The notes under the pieces were generated by a model. That model was not told where the DNA came from, ran no database searches, and saw nothing but the letters and a program-made list of their open reading frames with translations. A program made the position numbers and the translations under genes. DNA of 64,000 bases from Limanda limanda. Lineage: Eukaryota; Chordata; Actinopteri; Pleuronectiformes; Pleuronectidae. The DNA lies in NCBI RefSeq assembly GCF_963576545.1, contig NC_083639.1:28603329-28667328 (forward strand), given 5' to 3'. This document shows positions 49,161 through 61,821 of the stretch, one piece after another. Each line of letters starts with the position of its first letter. Position 1 is the stretch's first letter.

Positions 49161-49750
49161 GTTAAAAGGATAGTTCACCACTATGCTTGTGATGTGTTTG
49201 AGTTTCAGGGGTAAACAGCGTTCCAGCCAAATCCAACTGTAGTTGTAACTGTTGCCACTATGTTGCTTTATGTTGTAAAGGTTTTCTAATGTTTATTTAG
49301 TTTTTTGTATATAGCATTATTGTGACATTAGAGTAAAGACTTTTATTTTGAAGCCTCGGCTGAGCTGCTTGTTAGAGGCGGAGCTTCCTGGGAGAGGGAG
49401 AGAGCCAGAGAAGGAAGCAGAGGTGGTGACACACATGTTTAAGAGTTCTTAGAAGTTAAGAAGATTCCTTTTCAGTGCATGCAGCCAACGAGGTATTTTT
49501 GTCTGTTTGTTATTTACTTTAACTTTGATTGTAATCATTGATACTGTGTTGTTAACTGTCTAATGTTGTATGTTATGTCTTTGTTACCGCGTATTACCCA
49601 GTTTTCACGGTTTGATGTGGAGAACAAGTCTTCATTAAAGACCCGTCAAGAAATCCATTTGCTGTCTGACTGTGCTTGGGAGTCACAGTAGTAAATGGTG
49701 AAAAATAAATAAAATGCCTCCATACTACTCGTGTGGTGAAGCGGCGTCAT
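49161..49750. mobile_element. Old MITE-like repeat interrupted by a solo LTR
   Basis: GTTAAAAGGATAGTTCACCAC at 49160 resembles the start of a widespread fish repeat family. Its continuation appears to resume after the LTR (AAATGGTGAAAAATAAATAAA at 49693). The far end is not identified. Confidence 0.4.
49244..49687 (+). mobile_element. Solo LTR, 444 bp, TSD GTAGT
   Basis: The sequence begins TGTAACTG and ends GTCACA (TG...CA) and is flanked by GTAGT at 49239-49243 and 49688-49692. ATTAAAG at about 49635 could be the polyadenylation signal. No internal retroelement region is present, so it is the product of recombination between two LTRs. Family not determined. Confidence 0.8.
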
Positions 49751-50716
49751 TTACACAATGGTCTTTAAAATCAGAAAGTCAATTTAAGTGGATAAAATTA
49801 GGTGGAGCCGAAAAGATCAGTCTAATGAAGAGGAGGAGAACATCTGGATGCAGGCTGATGAAGAGAATGTCCCGGAGGAGGAGGAAGAAGAGGAAGCTGC
49901 AGACGAGCCACGATCCCCAGGCCTGCAGGTATCTACAGAGCTAATGGAGCTAAATAGGCCAATATTAGCAGAGCTAGCCTATACGTTACAAATGGACTGG
50001 TGCTGTGGTGCAGACGCTGGAGATACAAGGGAACGGAATTTGCCAGGATTGAATGTGGCAGCAAGTCCGACCCTGATCTGCACATTTAAAATGTCTGTAG
50101 AACATGATAAGACTTAAGTCATGGACTGTTGCTTTACGCCGCTTTTTAAAATATGCCAATCGTGTTCATGCAATAAAACCCGTTTAATGTAGAGGCTCTT
50201 GTCTGGAGGGATAGGGTTGATCTGAGTGTTGGCAAAGGAAAACACGTACCTCTGCAAAAAGTCATTTGGTTTTCGGGGGAATAAAGAAAAGTGCCAAGTG
50301 TGTGAGATTTGACAACTTGACTCAAACGGGTTTCCAGGGACTAAGGATCATGAAAGAAATCAACGAAATTGCAAATTGCTCTTTCTCGGGCTCCGAGGTT
50401 TTCGCGGCTCAGCCTCTCGGAGAAAGTGCCTGAGAAAGCAATCAGGCCAGCACGAGCACAACAGGCTTTAATCAACAGCGAGGCAGAGAGAGAGAGAGAC
50501 AGAGAGAGAGAGAGAGGCAGCAGGTCAGTCGCACTGTTGCATCAACTGAGTGAATGTGTGGAGAAAAACAATCTGCGGTGGAGTCGGTTTTGAATATTTA
50601 ACGATTCTGACACAACCACTGTGAGGTAACAGCAGTTTGTCGGGGATGAGACGAGCTGACGTAACCACAGAAGTGTCTCATGAATGAATGACGACGGAAA
50701 CAGACCCATTGGTTTT
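49751..50716. other. Non-coding DNA with an acidic 109-codon frame
   Basis: A + strand frame at 49788-50117 encodes a Glu run (EEEEEEEAADEP) and is open for 109 codons, but it has no recognised domain and no exon evidence. A (GA)n strip lies at about 50487-50515. Left as unassigned. Confidence 0.35.
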
Positions 50717-50724
50717 GTCGTAAC

Positions 50725-51565
50725 TAGGGTTGCAAAATTCCGGGAATATTCAAAGTTGGAAACTTTCCATGGGAATTAACGGGAATTAACGGGAATAAAC
50801 GGGAATTTACGGGAATTAACGGGAATAAACTGGAAATGTTGTGGGTAATTTATACTAACTGTATTTACCTTGTCATATACAGACATAAATATAAACATTT
50901 TGTTGTGTCATAGGCTGATTTGAGCCCTGAGGAAACTTTGGGCACTTGACTATATGCTTCTGCATCGTTGTGTCATTCTTAACATAGGTCTTTGCACAGT
51001 ATTTGCAAATGTACACAGCCTTTCCTTCTACATTGGATGGGGTGAAATGTCTCCACACATGAGAGAGTGCACGTGGCATTGTTCTGTAGAATAAGATGAG
51101 AAAAAAGTTTGTAAAAAAACACTAATGCAATGCCAGAGATATAAATAGTTAGCCAAACAATTGGAATCGTCTGTAAACATACTTTACAATTGATGGATAA
51201 ATGAATGGAAATAGGCTAGATGAACAGATGAACAATCCTCAATCAGCATGCTAATATATTTTCCCCAGTAATATCATGGAAACTTACCTGACTCGTCCTG
51301 CACTCTACAGCAGGCCTCAATAGCCCTGCTGTAGAGTGAAGGATGCTGGGAGTTATCTGTGCATGTGATGGAAGAATGCACAGTGGAGGGTTGGAACTCA
51401 ACGTTCCATACATCTTTAAAATAGAGTTTTGAATGATGCATTTATGGCCCAGCGTTTAATTTGCGTATTTTTTTTTTTTTCAAAATTCCCAAAATTCCCG
51501 AGCTAAACTTCCCATGGAAAGTTTCCGGAAATTTACCGGAAAGTTTCCACCCCTTTGCAACCCTA
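50725..51565 (-). mobile_element. Deletion derivative of a hAT transposon, 841 bp, imperfect TSD
   Basis: Ends TAGGGTTGCAAAATTCC and CCCCTTTGCAACCCTA. The flanks GTCGTAAC (50717-50724) and GTCGCAAC (51566-51573) differ at one base. GGGAATTAAC/GGGAATAAAC sub-repeats follow the left end. It carries a BED-finger fragment on the - strand. Confidence 0.9.
50873..51079 (-). pseudogene. BED zinc-finger fragment of a second hAT transposase
   Basis: A 68-codon frame from ATG at 51079. VWRHFTPS is the BED entry motif, followed by CKYCAKTY and MQKHIVKC, i.e. CX2C ... HX4C, as in hAT transposases. The frame ends in low-complexity codons and the catalytic domain is absent. Confidence 0.78.
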
Positions 51566-51573
51566 GTCGCAAC

Positions 51574-53320
51574 CATATTTGGAGGTGCAAGGGGGGTGGA
51601 GCTAAAGAATGATCCCCGCCCACCTACACCTGCACCCATTGGACGCTACTAGCCGTCAATCACACTGTGTCCACGCTCCCATTGCATACAGAGCTTTATC
51701 ATCAATGTGACTCCCATCATTTAAAAACATTAACATCATTTGATATTATAGAAAATGTTTATTGACGTTATTAATAAGTCAGAACCAGAGTCATTTTCTT
51801 AGACTCCTCTCTGCGGCTCATTTCAAAGTTATTCGGCTTTCACTCCTTTCCTGTCTACTTTTATATAGAATCTGTGATGGCAGCAGGCTTTGAGGAGCAA
51901 ATTATATATTATCTCAGTTTGTGTACATTTATGGTTAACTGGGTATAAAGCATATTACTGACAGTACAGTCTGTAGTGTGACTGCACAGTTGTCCGACTG
52001 AAACGTTTGGATTCACACGTATTCACGATGCAGGGAGCAGCAACAAATGCATTTATTTTGAACACATAGTAGAATAAACAACAGATTTGTTCGCAATAAC
52101 CCATCATTTTTTAATTCATTGTTATAAATATCACTGGACTCGCATTGGAAACATAAAGTGACTCCATCCGACACTCTGGCAGCGGAGGAGGAAGCATCTG
52201 GACGTTCTTCCTAATTCCCAAAATGAGATTGGCTGGCAAAATACATGAAGTGGCAACACAGCCGCTATCTACTGTGGCCAGGAGAGTTATTACATTACAG
52301 AGATAAGGTGATTACAGTGATAACAGGGGGGAGGGGGGGGGGTGTATGGAAATATGAAAGAATGAAAAAGACCGGGATTAAAAAAAGAAGTAATATAGAG
52401 AAGAGGAAACACGAGAGAAAACAGCGAGAGGGCAAAAAGCTCCAGTAAAGAGAGTGGAGGCAAAACAGAGAGAAGCAGGAGGAACCGATGCATGCTGAGA
52501 TACGGGAAGAGAGAGAGGAGAAGGTGGAAAGACGACAAAGGAGCCAAGACAGGAAAAAGAAAATCAAGGAATCGAGTGAGGCGAGGAGACGGGAGAAGAA
52601 AGGGAAGCCTGAGATGAGTCGGGGAAAAAGGAGGAAGGGAAGAGAAGAGCGTTTGTTGTTTTTTCTGTGCATGAGTCATCGTCAGATCCTATTATGACTG
52701 AGGCAGCGTAACGGCTCTCGCCCACTGCTAACCTGCGGCTACATGCCTTCCACACGCATCACGTGCACACGCATCACGTGCACAGTTTGCCTTTGCTGTT
52801 TTTACGGGGACATTCCTTGTTTCTTCTCGTCATGAGAGACAGAGGAAGCAGCTTTTACACGCTTACGATTCACAGACACACTGGTGACACACGGGATTAG
52901 AGCTCGTAATATGTTGCATTGTTCAAAACCATTTGACACCGACGATCCTTCACTTGCATTGTTTTCTGACCCTTGAACCTCACAATCAATGACTGGAGCT
53001 GCAAACAGAATTGCACACGTGGAGATGATTCTTTCTCAAGTGCCGTGAAAACTGGTTATGACAACAATAAACACTTTTACCGGGCCCCTGTGTGTAAAAG
53101 CAATTTGCTGAAGTCAAACATTTTCTATCAGGTCATAAAGGAGCTATTCATTTATTGATAATATTAAATATGTTTACATGATAACTGACGATACAGATTT
53201 ATATTCTGTTTAGGGTTTACTCCTCATGGGGGTGACAGCAGATGTTAAATGGAAATCATCAGACACAGAAGGCCCAATAAAAGTTCTCGCTGTAACATTT
53301 CTTCTTCCACTTTAATATTC
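51574..53320. other. Non-coding DNA
   Basis: No gene. A purine-rich strip at about 52340-52650 opens Lys/Glu/Arg frames on one strand and Leu/Ser/Phe frames on the other without exon support. Confidence 0.45.
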
Positions 53321-53323
53321 CTT

Positions 53324-53460
53324 TAAAAGGTTCAGTGTGTGGAATATAGTGACATCTAGTGGTGAAGTTTCATGTTGCAGCTGAACACCCCTCACCTCAC
53401 TTCCAAACATGACTGAGAACCTGTGGTAGCTTCAGTTGCCATAAAAACTCAAAAGATGTT
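53324..53460. repeat. Interspersed repeat fragment (TAGTGACATCTAGTGGTG type)
   Basis: AAAGGTTCAGTGTGTGGAAT followed by AGTGACATCTAGTGGTGAAG resembles a common fish interspersed repeat. Ends and duplications were not found. Confidence 0.35.
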
Positions 53461-53767
53461 TAGTATGTCCCGTCTGGGTCTGATCCTATTTCTTGAGAGA
53501 TTTGGAAAAATGTTGACTAGTCGAGTCGAAGAGAACCACAGATCGAGTCGAGTGCTCAGAGCAAACTCAGGCCTGCTCAGGTTTGTGCTCACGACACGCC
53601 ATATGGCAAAGAATCACGAAAACTGAAGAGGATAACAGCTGCTGTTGCATCTTAACATCTGCAGACATGGCCCCAATTCACATGGTTGAGAAACGGTGAA
53701 AGAACAAGTATCCATCATTGTGTGGATGTGAACTTTCCTCTAATCGGAGACATGAGATCCACTGTGT

Positions 53768-54360
53768 TTGTTTATTTGTTTATTTAGAAGGATCCCCATT
53801 AGCTCTAAGACAGAGCTACTTTTAGTGGGGTCCACATTTAAAACATACATACAGATATCAAACAATTAAAACATACGTTACGATACCAATATAAAACATT
53901 TAAAACTACGTTACATTACAAATATCAAAAGTTAAAATACATTAAAATAAAGATCATACAATTTTACATTACAGATATCGAAAATGAACTTAGTGGTTAT
54001 GCAATTTGACCTTTGTCATGATATAAAACACTGATATATCCAATTCCATAGAAGCGAAAACTGCAAACCATGTAAGAGAATACTCGGATTTATGTACAGT
54101 ACATCACAAGTATGCTGTAGCCAAGTGTTTCATTATTTGCTTTTTGAACATACATTTACGTGTCACGTTTATAATTTCTGTTGGCAGTAGGTTCCATGAC
54201 TTCTTGGCTCTGTATCCCACAGTGCGTTTAAGAAAATTGGTTTTAGCTCCGGGGAGTGAAAACCTTCCTTCTATTGATCGTCTAGCGGCAGAGTTATGTG
54301 AGGCTACATTTTCATTTAGTTGCCTATACTGATCTGCTGGTGTTTTAAACTGCAAGAGGC
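53768..54360 (-). mobile_element. Truncated LINE, 3' end
   Basis: The - strand ends with CTAAATAAACAAATAAACAAAC, a short tail repeat at 53770-53790. Upstream on the same strand lies the C-terminal end of a reverse-transcriptase protein (54355-54104). 5' truncation is usual for LINEs. The family (L2/Rex/CR1 group) is not resolved. Confidence 0.7.
54104..54355 (-). pseudogene. C-terminal fragment of a LINE reverse transcriptase
   Basis: An 83-codon frame. RFSLPGAKTNFLKRTVGYRA followed by KKSWNLLPTEI is the typical end of non-LTR retrotransposon ORF2 (a basic stretch, then a Gly/Tyr-Arg and a Trp-Asn-x-Leu-Pro motif). The catalytic palm with YxDD is not in the window. It is a dead 5'-truncated copy. 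Confidence 0.72.
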
Positions 54361-55648
54361 GCCATGTTCATGTTATCAGTGACATGTAGGACATCCAGGG
54401 AAGTGCATGGACACCAGCTGCTCCAGGGACAGATGTGATCAGACCATGTTCTCTGGGCTGCTGTGAGCTCCACCCTCCTCCGGCTCGGGGGGGGCATACG
54501 TCCTCGTAAACCTCAGGATCAACGATACACATCTACTCAAAAAGCCACAACACTGCACATTCCTTCCAGCAGTCAGAGAGGCACTGTTTGTGTCCGGGCG
54601 TCTCGGTCAGACGTAGCCTTTTATGAAAGGTCGGCAGTTTTAAAGTTCAAACGCTTTGAACTTTATGTGTACTGGAGAGAAATGTGAAATGTGAAGGGTG
54701 TGCGACGCCTCAGGTAAACTGCTGGCACGAGCTTCTGCGTCTCCACGGCAAAACTGTTCTTTAGATATTATATCAAAGTACAAAAAAAACGTTGCTCTTT
54801 TCTCTGCACACGTTTGCTGGAGAATGACGAGCAGCGTGAAATCTTTCAGAAGCGAAACAAACAAGCACCTGTCACCAGCAGATTGTCAAGAATCAGACAA
54901 ATGCAGAGGAAACAGAAAACATCCAAACGTGATCAGAGGGCAAAGATCTGGCGCAGATAGAGAGAACCTCATCCCGAAGTCAGAAGAATAGGGGGATACA
55001 ACTTAGGTCAACAACAATTACACACAAATATCTGTCAAGGAAATAAAGTAAAGAATCTATTCACAGAGATGAGAGAAGGAAGCTGGAAGTTTGAGGTCGG
55101 CCTTTAAGAGCTTGAAGACGATTTGAGATTCTTCATCAGGTGGAGGAGGATCAAGGGACCAGGAAGTAGGAACCGACAGGAAGTTGAGTGACAGCACCAA
55201 AACAAAACAGGAAGTCCACTGAAGAGCAGTCGGAGGCGGAGCCTGACAGGGACAGTCCAGTGCCGCCTTGAGCGAAACGAGTATGTCGTCAGTTTCTCGT
55301 GATAATAAAAGATTAAATAACTGGTAAATACATCATAGATTTAACGTTGTCAGTATCATCTTCATCGCTCTGACCTCCTCTTCGACTGCCCCCCCCCCCC
55401 TTCATCAGCAATAACACAACTAAACCCTCATTAAAAGGCTTTTTTTCACACACACACACACACACATCAGTTATTACACACTCACATATACAATCCACGC
55501 CTGTGCTTCACTAACCAGCAGATTATTTGATCTCCTCTCCTCCTGATTAATGGGATCTCCTCCTTCAACTGATAAGGAGTCAAGAGCCGGGGCCTTCTAT
55601 CTTTCTCCTTCACGTTCTCCTCTGTTTGTTTTATCTTTTCTCTCATGG

Positions 55649-55705
<57 letters not shown>

Positions 55706-55828
55706 ATTTGCCTCTTCATCCCCTCGTCTTTTTACCGACTGCTCATGCAGATCACGGATGCCATTGCTATTTGTACCCTTAAATTTCCCGCCCTATCGTT
55801 TTGTGATGGATGACTCCTGCACGCACAA

Positions 55829-55879
<51 letters not shown>

Positions 55880-56623
55880 GACACACACTTGCGTATCCAT
55901 TATCTGTCCTTCAAAGGGGGGGGGGGGATGAGATAGTTTGACGATCAAACAACTGTTACACAGCAGCTGCTTATAAATGCATTAGACAGTTGTGGTCATT
56001 TCCTCTTAACTGCACACACACACACACACAGTCACGTCTACACGACTTCAGAGGACATGACACACACAATTACCTGTAGAATAACGGAAACCTCACACGT
56101 GCATGTTGGAGGATTTAAAGGAAGCGATGCTACTGTGACACACTTTGCCCGGAGTGAAGTCACGCGTTGCTGCTCTGAATTCACCGCGTGTGGGAGGAGT
56201 TTAAGTGGCAGATCAGGCGCCAGCCAATCAAATTGCATTTAAACCAATAATCAAACACAGGCGCTCGCCAATCAAATCACTTTAATTCCAGCAGAGGTCG
56301 GAGAGATGTGACAGCTGCTTGATCCTGGGACGTTCTCATCTGTGGAGGTTATTTCCCACAATGGTTCCCTGTAGCAGTGGCTGCGTGTCCCGAGTGGGAA
56401 CGTGTGATTGGTTGTTGTTGTTGTTGTTGTCACGACATTGAAGAAACACGTACGTGTGAGTGCTCGGTGTCCACTGACCTCAGAACGTGTTTAGAATGAG
56501 TCACGTTCCGAGGGCTGTTAACAGCTTTATCACCATGAATCTAACAGATCTGAAATCTGCCGCTTAACATGAGTTCATGAATTCTATGTAAAGTCGAGTG
56601 TAAGAACTAAATAACAAACATTC
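54361..56623. other. Non-coding DNA with CT and CA microsatellites
   Basis: (CT)n at 55649-55703 and 55832-55861, short (CA)n after 55862 and at about 56014-56030, (GTT)n at about 56411-56430. The Ser/Leu-rich frames over these are artefacts. No gene seen. Confidence 0.5.
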
Positions 56624-56631
56624 AACAGAAC

Positions 56632-57663
56632 TAGGGCTGCAACTAACGACTATTCTGATAGTCGATTAGTCACCGATTATTGAAACGATCAATTGACTAA
56701 TCGGATTATGAATGACACAAATTCTCAATTGCTATTATTTAGCAAGAAGCTTTTAAATTTAGCTTGAGGTTGTTCGAGGCATGTGGTGACTGAAAATAAA
56801 GACAATAAAGATAGATACTTCATTATAAAAAATGTCTTTTAATAAACTTTGCTGCATATAAGGGTACTGTTGACGCAAAAGCAAAGAAAAATCAAGTTTT
56901 TGTTCATTTAAAACCAAGGACAGGCAAAGGGCTAATAAAAAAAATTAATTTAAGTTTCCCTTTTTACTGTGAACCAAGAACAGGCCAAGTGCTGGTACTA
57001 AAAATAAATTAAAAATCAAGTATCCATTTTTCGTGTTAACAAAAAAGAACAGGGAAAATAACATTAATAAAAACATCAACAAACGAAACTACAGTCTTCT
57101 TCGGACTAAATCATTTTGATTAAAAGACGTTTGTCAGGCAATAGGATAACATTTTGCTTTTAAACTCGTTAATAAAAAGTTTAAACCATATTTTTGTAAT
57201 GGATGCTAGAATCCTGCGCGCAGGTATATACGTTTATATATAACGTCTGACAGAGGCGAGTCCGCATCGTCTCCGTTACGATGTCACACGTGACTCCTCC
57301 TCCTCACATGCGCGTGTCCTGCTTCCATGGAGAACAGGTCTACTGTACAGATACTGCAGGTAGTTTTTCTCGTGCCATGTTAAGAGTGAAGTTCTCCTGA
57401 ACTTTTTACTTCCTGGTGCCGACATTGGTCCATGTTTTGTCGCTATTGCACATGCGCGACTTTCAGAGATAGGAAGGGAGCGAGATGGCTCACTCCTCAG
57501 CTGCTTCCATCAGCACCTCCGGTAAAACGACGTTTAGTTCCGCTGCGCGGCACGAGAAACACGCGCTATGACGTAACCAACGAATCATCGACGAGTAAAT
57601 TCGTCGGCGACTATTTTGGTCATCGATTTTTGTCGACGACATCGACTAATCGTTGCACCCCTA
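56632..57663 (+). mobile_element. Non-autonomous hAT-type element, 1,032 bp, TSD AACAGAAC
   Basis: Ends TAGGGCTGCAACTAACGA and TCGTTGCACCCCTA, with AACAGAAC at 56624-56631 and 57664-57671. It is a sibling of 32726-33719, differing by small indels, the largest an additional stretch near 56945-57000. It keeps the 28-codon frame at 57485-57571. Confidence 0.94.
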
Positions 57664-57671
57664 AACAGAAC

Positions 57672-58766
57672 ATGTCAGGGGATCATTGCTGCTCCACGGT
57701 TTAAATATGTGATAATCTCTGAATTTTCCAAAAGCACAAATGCAAAATCACAATTACTGAGGTTTATTTTCTGATTTTATTCTTTATCGAGTAGAACCAG
57801 GTTGATTTCTTATCCACAGTCAGATTTATTCATGACTAGAAGGTTAAAGTGATGGTTTATATTGTACAATCATCATCGTCACATTCTGCACACGTCACCT
57901 TGAACCAGTGACGTGCTCTTGCGGTGCTGAACAGCCGGGGGTTTGATGCCTTGCTCACGAGCAGCCATGGTGTTCTACATTAGCAGAGAGGATTCGTTCA
58001 CCTTCTCCACGCAGGTTTTAATCAAGTGCATTATGTGGAGTGCCCCCCCCTCCCATTAAAAATCAAGGACTGGTACAATCAAGGGCCCGAAGCAGCCACT
58101 CGAGGCTCCACAAGGCCTCGGACAGCAGGGTCGCTGTGTGTCCAGAATACTGATTTCAAATCCCTCACACACACAAACACACACAAACACACACAACAAC
58201 AGCATCAGATCCTCTCAGAGTCAAAATGTTCAAACCGGTCGAATCCGTTTATTGAGTTTTAAGCCTTTATGGATTGGACAGAGAGATAGGGGGGCGAGCG
58301 TGAGAGGCTGCTGCGGACTCGAACCTCCGTACACCTGCCACCCGCTCAACCAGGGAGCCAACCAGACGTTTTCAATACCAAATTCCACCACAAGGGCTCG
58401 TAGTTCACACAGAGTGGAACATGCACAGATTAAAACAGGATCAGAGAGCGACCTCACAATCAGAAGAACAACTTCATCCGCTTCAAGTGGAGCAGCGGGT
58501 TCAGTTCATCACCTCAAGAAAACACAAATCCTTCTATTAACAGACAACACACACGTGTGCATCTTCCCCTCTGCTGAACACTTGTCATGGTTTATGGTCC
58601 TTTTCCAAACAAAGTTATATCTTATAATCACATTTTCATATTGATTGAGCGCCTAGATGGAAACGTGTCGATGATACAGGCTCCTTTTTTAATTTGCCAG
58701 ATCAAACCAGTTCACATTATCCTGTTCAGCAGACAGACACAAACATCATTCTCGCTCTTTGTTATC

Positions 58767-58804
<38 letters not shown>

Positions 58805-58934
58805 CACACACACACACAGACACACACATTTTGAGTAGAACACACACACACTAACACACCTGCATTAACACACACGCTAGCGTCCGTCCTACACATGGCC
58901 CTGTACGATGTCTTTTTGCTCTCTCACACACACA

Positions 58935-58975
<41 letters not shown>

Positions 58976-60020
58976 ACACACACACACAGATTTAGACACA
59001 GTGATTTTCAGTGGGAGGCGTCAGGAGGAACATGGTCTGACATGAGGCACTTCGACTGTTCTAGTAAAAGAAGCAGCTTCTGTCGTTGACACTATCTGAG
59101 TGTGATACCCTCTGCATGCCCCCCCCCCCCATGTGATTATTCTCACCCCCCCCCCCTCAGGTACAGACATGAACTCCTCTGGCTTCCCACAGATTGTGGA
59201 CGCATGCAGTCTGCAGGGATTCAGAGCTTTAGTGAGATCGGCCGCTGATGTTTGCCTGTGATAAGGACTCGCTGCAGAGACATGGTGGACGGGGCTGAAG
59301 TCGGGGGGGCAGTGCAAAGATCCAGCAGCATTGCAGCAAGGGGGGTGGGGGTGATTACCTGGGGCCCCAAGTAGAGAGAGGGCCCCCAAATAACACAGTT
59401 TTGCCAAAAGGTTCATCATTTTAAAGGGCGTCCAGATGTGTGTGTGTCTGGGATGGTGGTGTGGATTCAACTTCAATACTTTACTATTACATACATGCAC
59501 ACTATGCACTTTGTGGGGGGGTTGCTTCAGTATCTAGGGACCCCTCATCAAAGTCCAGTGAAACATCCCTGTGCAAATCAAAGATGTCCCGTCGCTTCCA
59601 CAGATCATAACTGGTAACGTACTGTTGAAGTGGAAATGGTTTTTGCTCTGGTTTTAAATTCATGTTTCACACTCACGAGTCGTTTCTCCGCCGTGAGAAG
59701 TCGCAGTAATTCACGGCTCAGAAAAACTTGTGAAAGCTTCCTGAGAGTGAAGATGACGTCGGGACTGAAACGCAGACGAAGTGAAGTGAAGGCTTCACAC
59801 GAGCAGGTTGAAATAACTAAACCATCAAACAAAGGAAACAATCGATTACCATTTAAAACACCTTTCAATCATATTCCAGGTGTTTAACAACAATGCAAGT
59901 TTTTTACTGTCACATATTGATTATATCAGCACATATATACATATATCATCATCTTGATTCTTTTCCCAGATAAACAGACAATAATAAATCTATAGAGGGA
60001 AACTGTCTCAGCACTCGTCT
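57672..60020. other. Non-coding DNA with microsatellites
   Basis: (CT)n at about 58771-58800 and (CA)n at about 58925-58990, plus C-runs at about 59120 and 59146. No exon recognised. The - strand frame at 59509-59021 has no domain or splice support. Confidence 0.45.
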
Positions 60021-60034
60021 GAATTCAGCTCCAT

Positions 60035-60035
<1 letters not shown>

Positions 60036-60107
<72 letters not shown>

Positions 60108-60195
60108 ACCTATCCACACACACAGGGTCCAGATTATTAATGTGGAGGAAGGAAGTCTCATCTACTGTCAACACCACTCTCTCTCTGCCACAAAC

Positions 60196-60228
<33 letters not shown>

Positions 60229-60347
60229 GTCTCTCACTGACACACACACAAAAACACACAGTCTCTCACTGACACACGCACACAAACACACACACACACA
60301 CACACACACTCTCTCTCTCCGCACACACACAAGCACAAACACACACA

Positions 60348-60381
<34 letters not shown>

Positions 60382-60609
60382 CTCTCACTGACACACACAC
60401 ACAAACACACACACGCTCTCTCTCTCTCTCTCCGCACACACACAAACACACACACGCACACACGGTAGCTCTCTGCCACACACACACACAAACACACACA
60501 CAGTCTCTCTCCGCCACACAGACACACAAACACACACACACACACACACACACAGTCTCTCACTGACACACACACACAAACACACACACTCACACATGGT
60601 AGCTCTCTG

Positions 60610-60657
<48 letters not shown>

Positions 60658-60762
60658 TCTCAGTTGCCCACATCCACGTATCCGAATTATCACGCACGCA
60701 CTTGCTCCAGCATCATCACTCCCTTCTGTGTTCATGCTGCAGGACCAACACGCAGCCCCACT

Positions 60763-60802
<40 letters not shown>

Positions 60803-60984
60803 CACACGCGCGCACACACACACGCGCACACACACTCACGCACGCTGACCTGCAAGCATCAGAACAAACCTGTGGTGACACGTGTGCGCATTGCGCGCAG
60901 CTCCAGTAGACCAAGCGTGTCCACGCACACTCATTGACTACACACACACACACACACTCACACACACACACACTCACACACACA

Positions 60985-61025
<41 letters not shown>
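60036..61025. repeat. Compound CA-rich tract of about 1 kb
   Basis: (CA)n blocks separated by CTCTCTCTCTGCCACACA and CACTGACACACA words that recur several times between about 60175 and 60640. All long frames on both strands across it are repeat artefacts. Confidence 0.95.
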
Positions 61026-61027
<2 letters not shown>

Positions 61028-61252
61028 TTCTAGTGATCCGGAAAACTCCAAACGCATGAAGCGGAAAACGCAAAGATTCAAAGTGTCTCCATCAACAAGC
61101 TGCGCACATCCCAGCCCCGACTCACACACACACTCTCTACACACACACACACACACTCTCTGCACACACGCACACACACAAGCTTATGCACGCACACACT
61201 CTCACGTGCATGCGCAAACATGTGCGCACATGAATGGACTTTGCTCTCCTAC

Positions 61253-61307
61253 CTTCCTCGTGCATCCGCTGCAGACAGAAAGTGAGGTTCCTCCGCCAGC
61301 CCGGCAT
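61253..61307 (-). CDS. grip2: First coding exon of a GRIP/ABP-type synaptic scaffold (palmitoylated N-terminal isoform)
   Basis: ATG at 61307, coding MPGWRRNLTFCLQRMHEE plus the first base of a Gly codon, then donor GTAGGAG at 61252. GRIP1 and GRIP2/ABP have alternative short N-termini of this kind. From established knowledge these are about 18 residues long, begin with a Gly-Trp-basic-basic-Asn core and carry a cysteine at position 11 that is palmitoylated and targets the PDZ scaffold to membranes near AMPA receptors. Here Cys11 and the 18-residue length agree, and the Trp-Arg-Arg core favours grip2 over grip1. No PDZ exon was found downstream on the - strand in this window, so the next exon would have to lie in unrecognised sequence or left of base 1. 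Confidence 0.6.
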
Positions 61308-61356
61308 GGTGATGAAGGAGAGGAGGAAGAGGAGGAGAGGTCTGTGGGAAGAGGGT

Positions 61357-61388
<32 letters not shown>

Positions 61389-61591
61389 GGGATGATGAAG
61401 AGGAGTAATGATGATGAAGAAGTAGATCCTGTCCGGCGGAGGTGATGACACGCAGCAGATATAAGGTTCCCCCTGGTGCTCCTTCTCTCCTCTTCCTCTC
61501 CTCTTCCTCTCCTCCGGTGAGTCTGTCGCTTCTCTCCGGTCACGAGCCCGCTGACAGTCCGTGTGACAGTCGGTCCCGCTGCGGCACCAAT

Positions 61592-61600
<9 letters not shown>
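61308..61600 (-). promoter_or_regulatory. Presumed 5' untranslated region/promoter of the grip2-like exon
   Basis: Immediately upstream of the ATG on the - strand is a pyrimidine/purine-biased leader: (GAG)n on the + strand at about 61355-61390, i.e. CTC-rich on the transcript, then GC-richer DNA with CCGG and CGG words to about 61590. No TATA box is evident. Inferred from position only. Confidence 0.35.
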
Positions 61601-61659
<59 letters not shown>

Positions 61660-61670
61660 TCACTCTCTCT
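61592..61670. repeat. (CT)n microsatellite
   Basis: About 35 CT units with a few CACT interruptions at the right end. Confidence 0.97.
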
Positions 61671-61821
61671 CCCTGTCTCCCCTCCTCTCTCTCTCACCCC
61701 AGGTTCATCCTCAGTTCAGAGGTCATTTCCCATTGAGGCACGTTCCTGAATAAAACCCACTTTCTGTGGAATAAAAGGAGAAAGACCAGGAGCACTGGTG
61801 AAGTGGTGAAGTGGTCACGGT

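Noticed and set aside
49788..50117. Acidic 109-codon + strand frame
   Set aside because: No family, no exon signals and no second copy; a Glu run alone is weak evidence.
52290..52697. Lys/Glu/Arg-rich and Leu/Ser/Phe-rich overlapping frames
   Set aside because: They arise from a purine-rich strip and mirror each other on opposite strands.
59021..59509. Possible next grip2 exon (KPEEF)
   Set aside because: Only a chance resemblance to the IPEEF motif before PDZ1; neighbouring residues do not fit and there are no matching splice sites.
60025..61358. Val/Cys and Thr/His-rich frames
   Set aside because: Products of the CA-rich tract.
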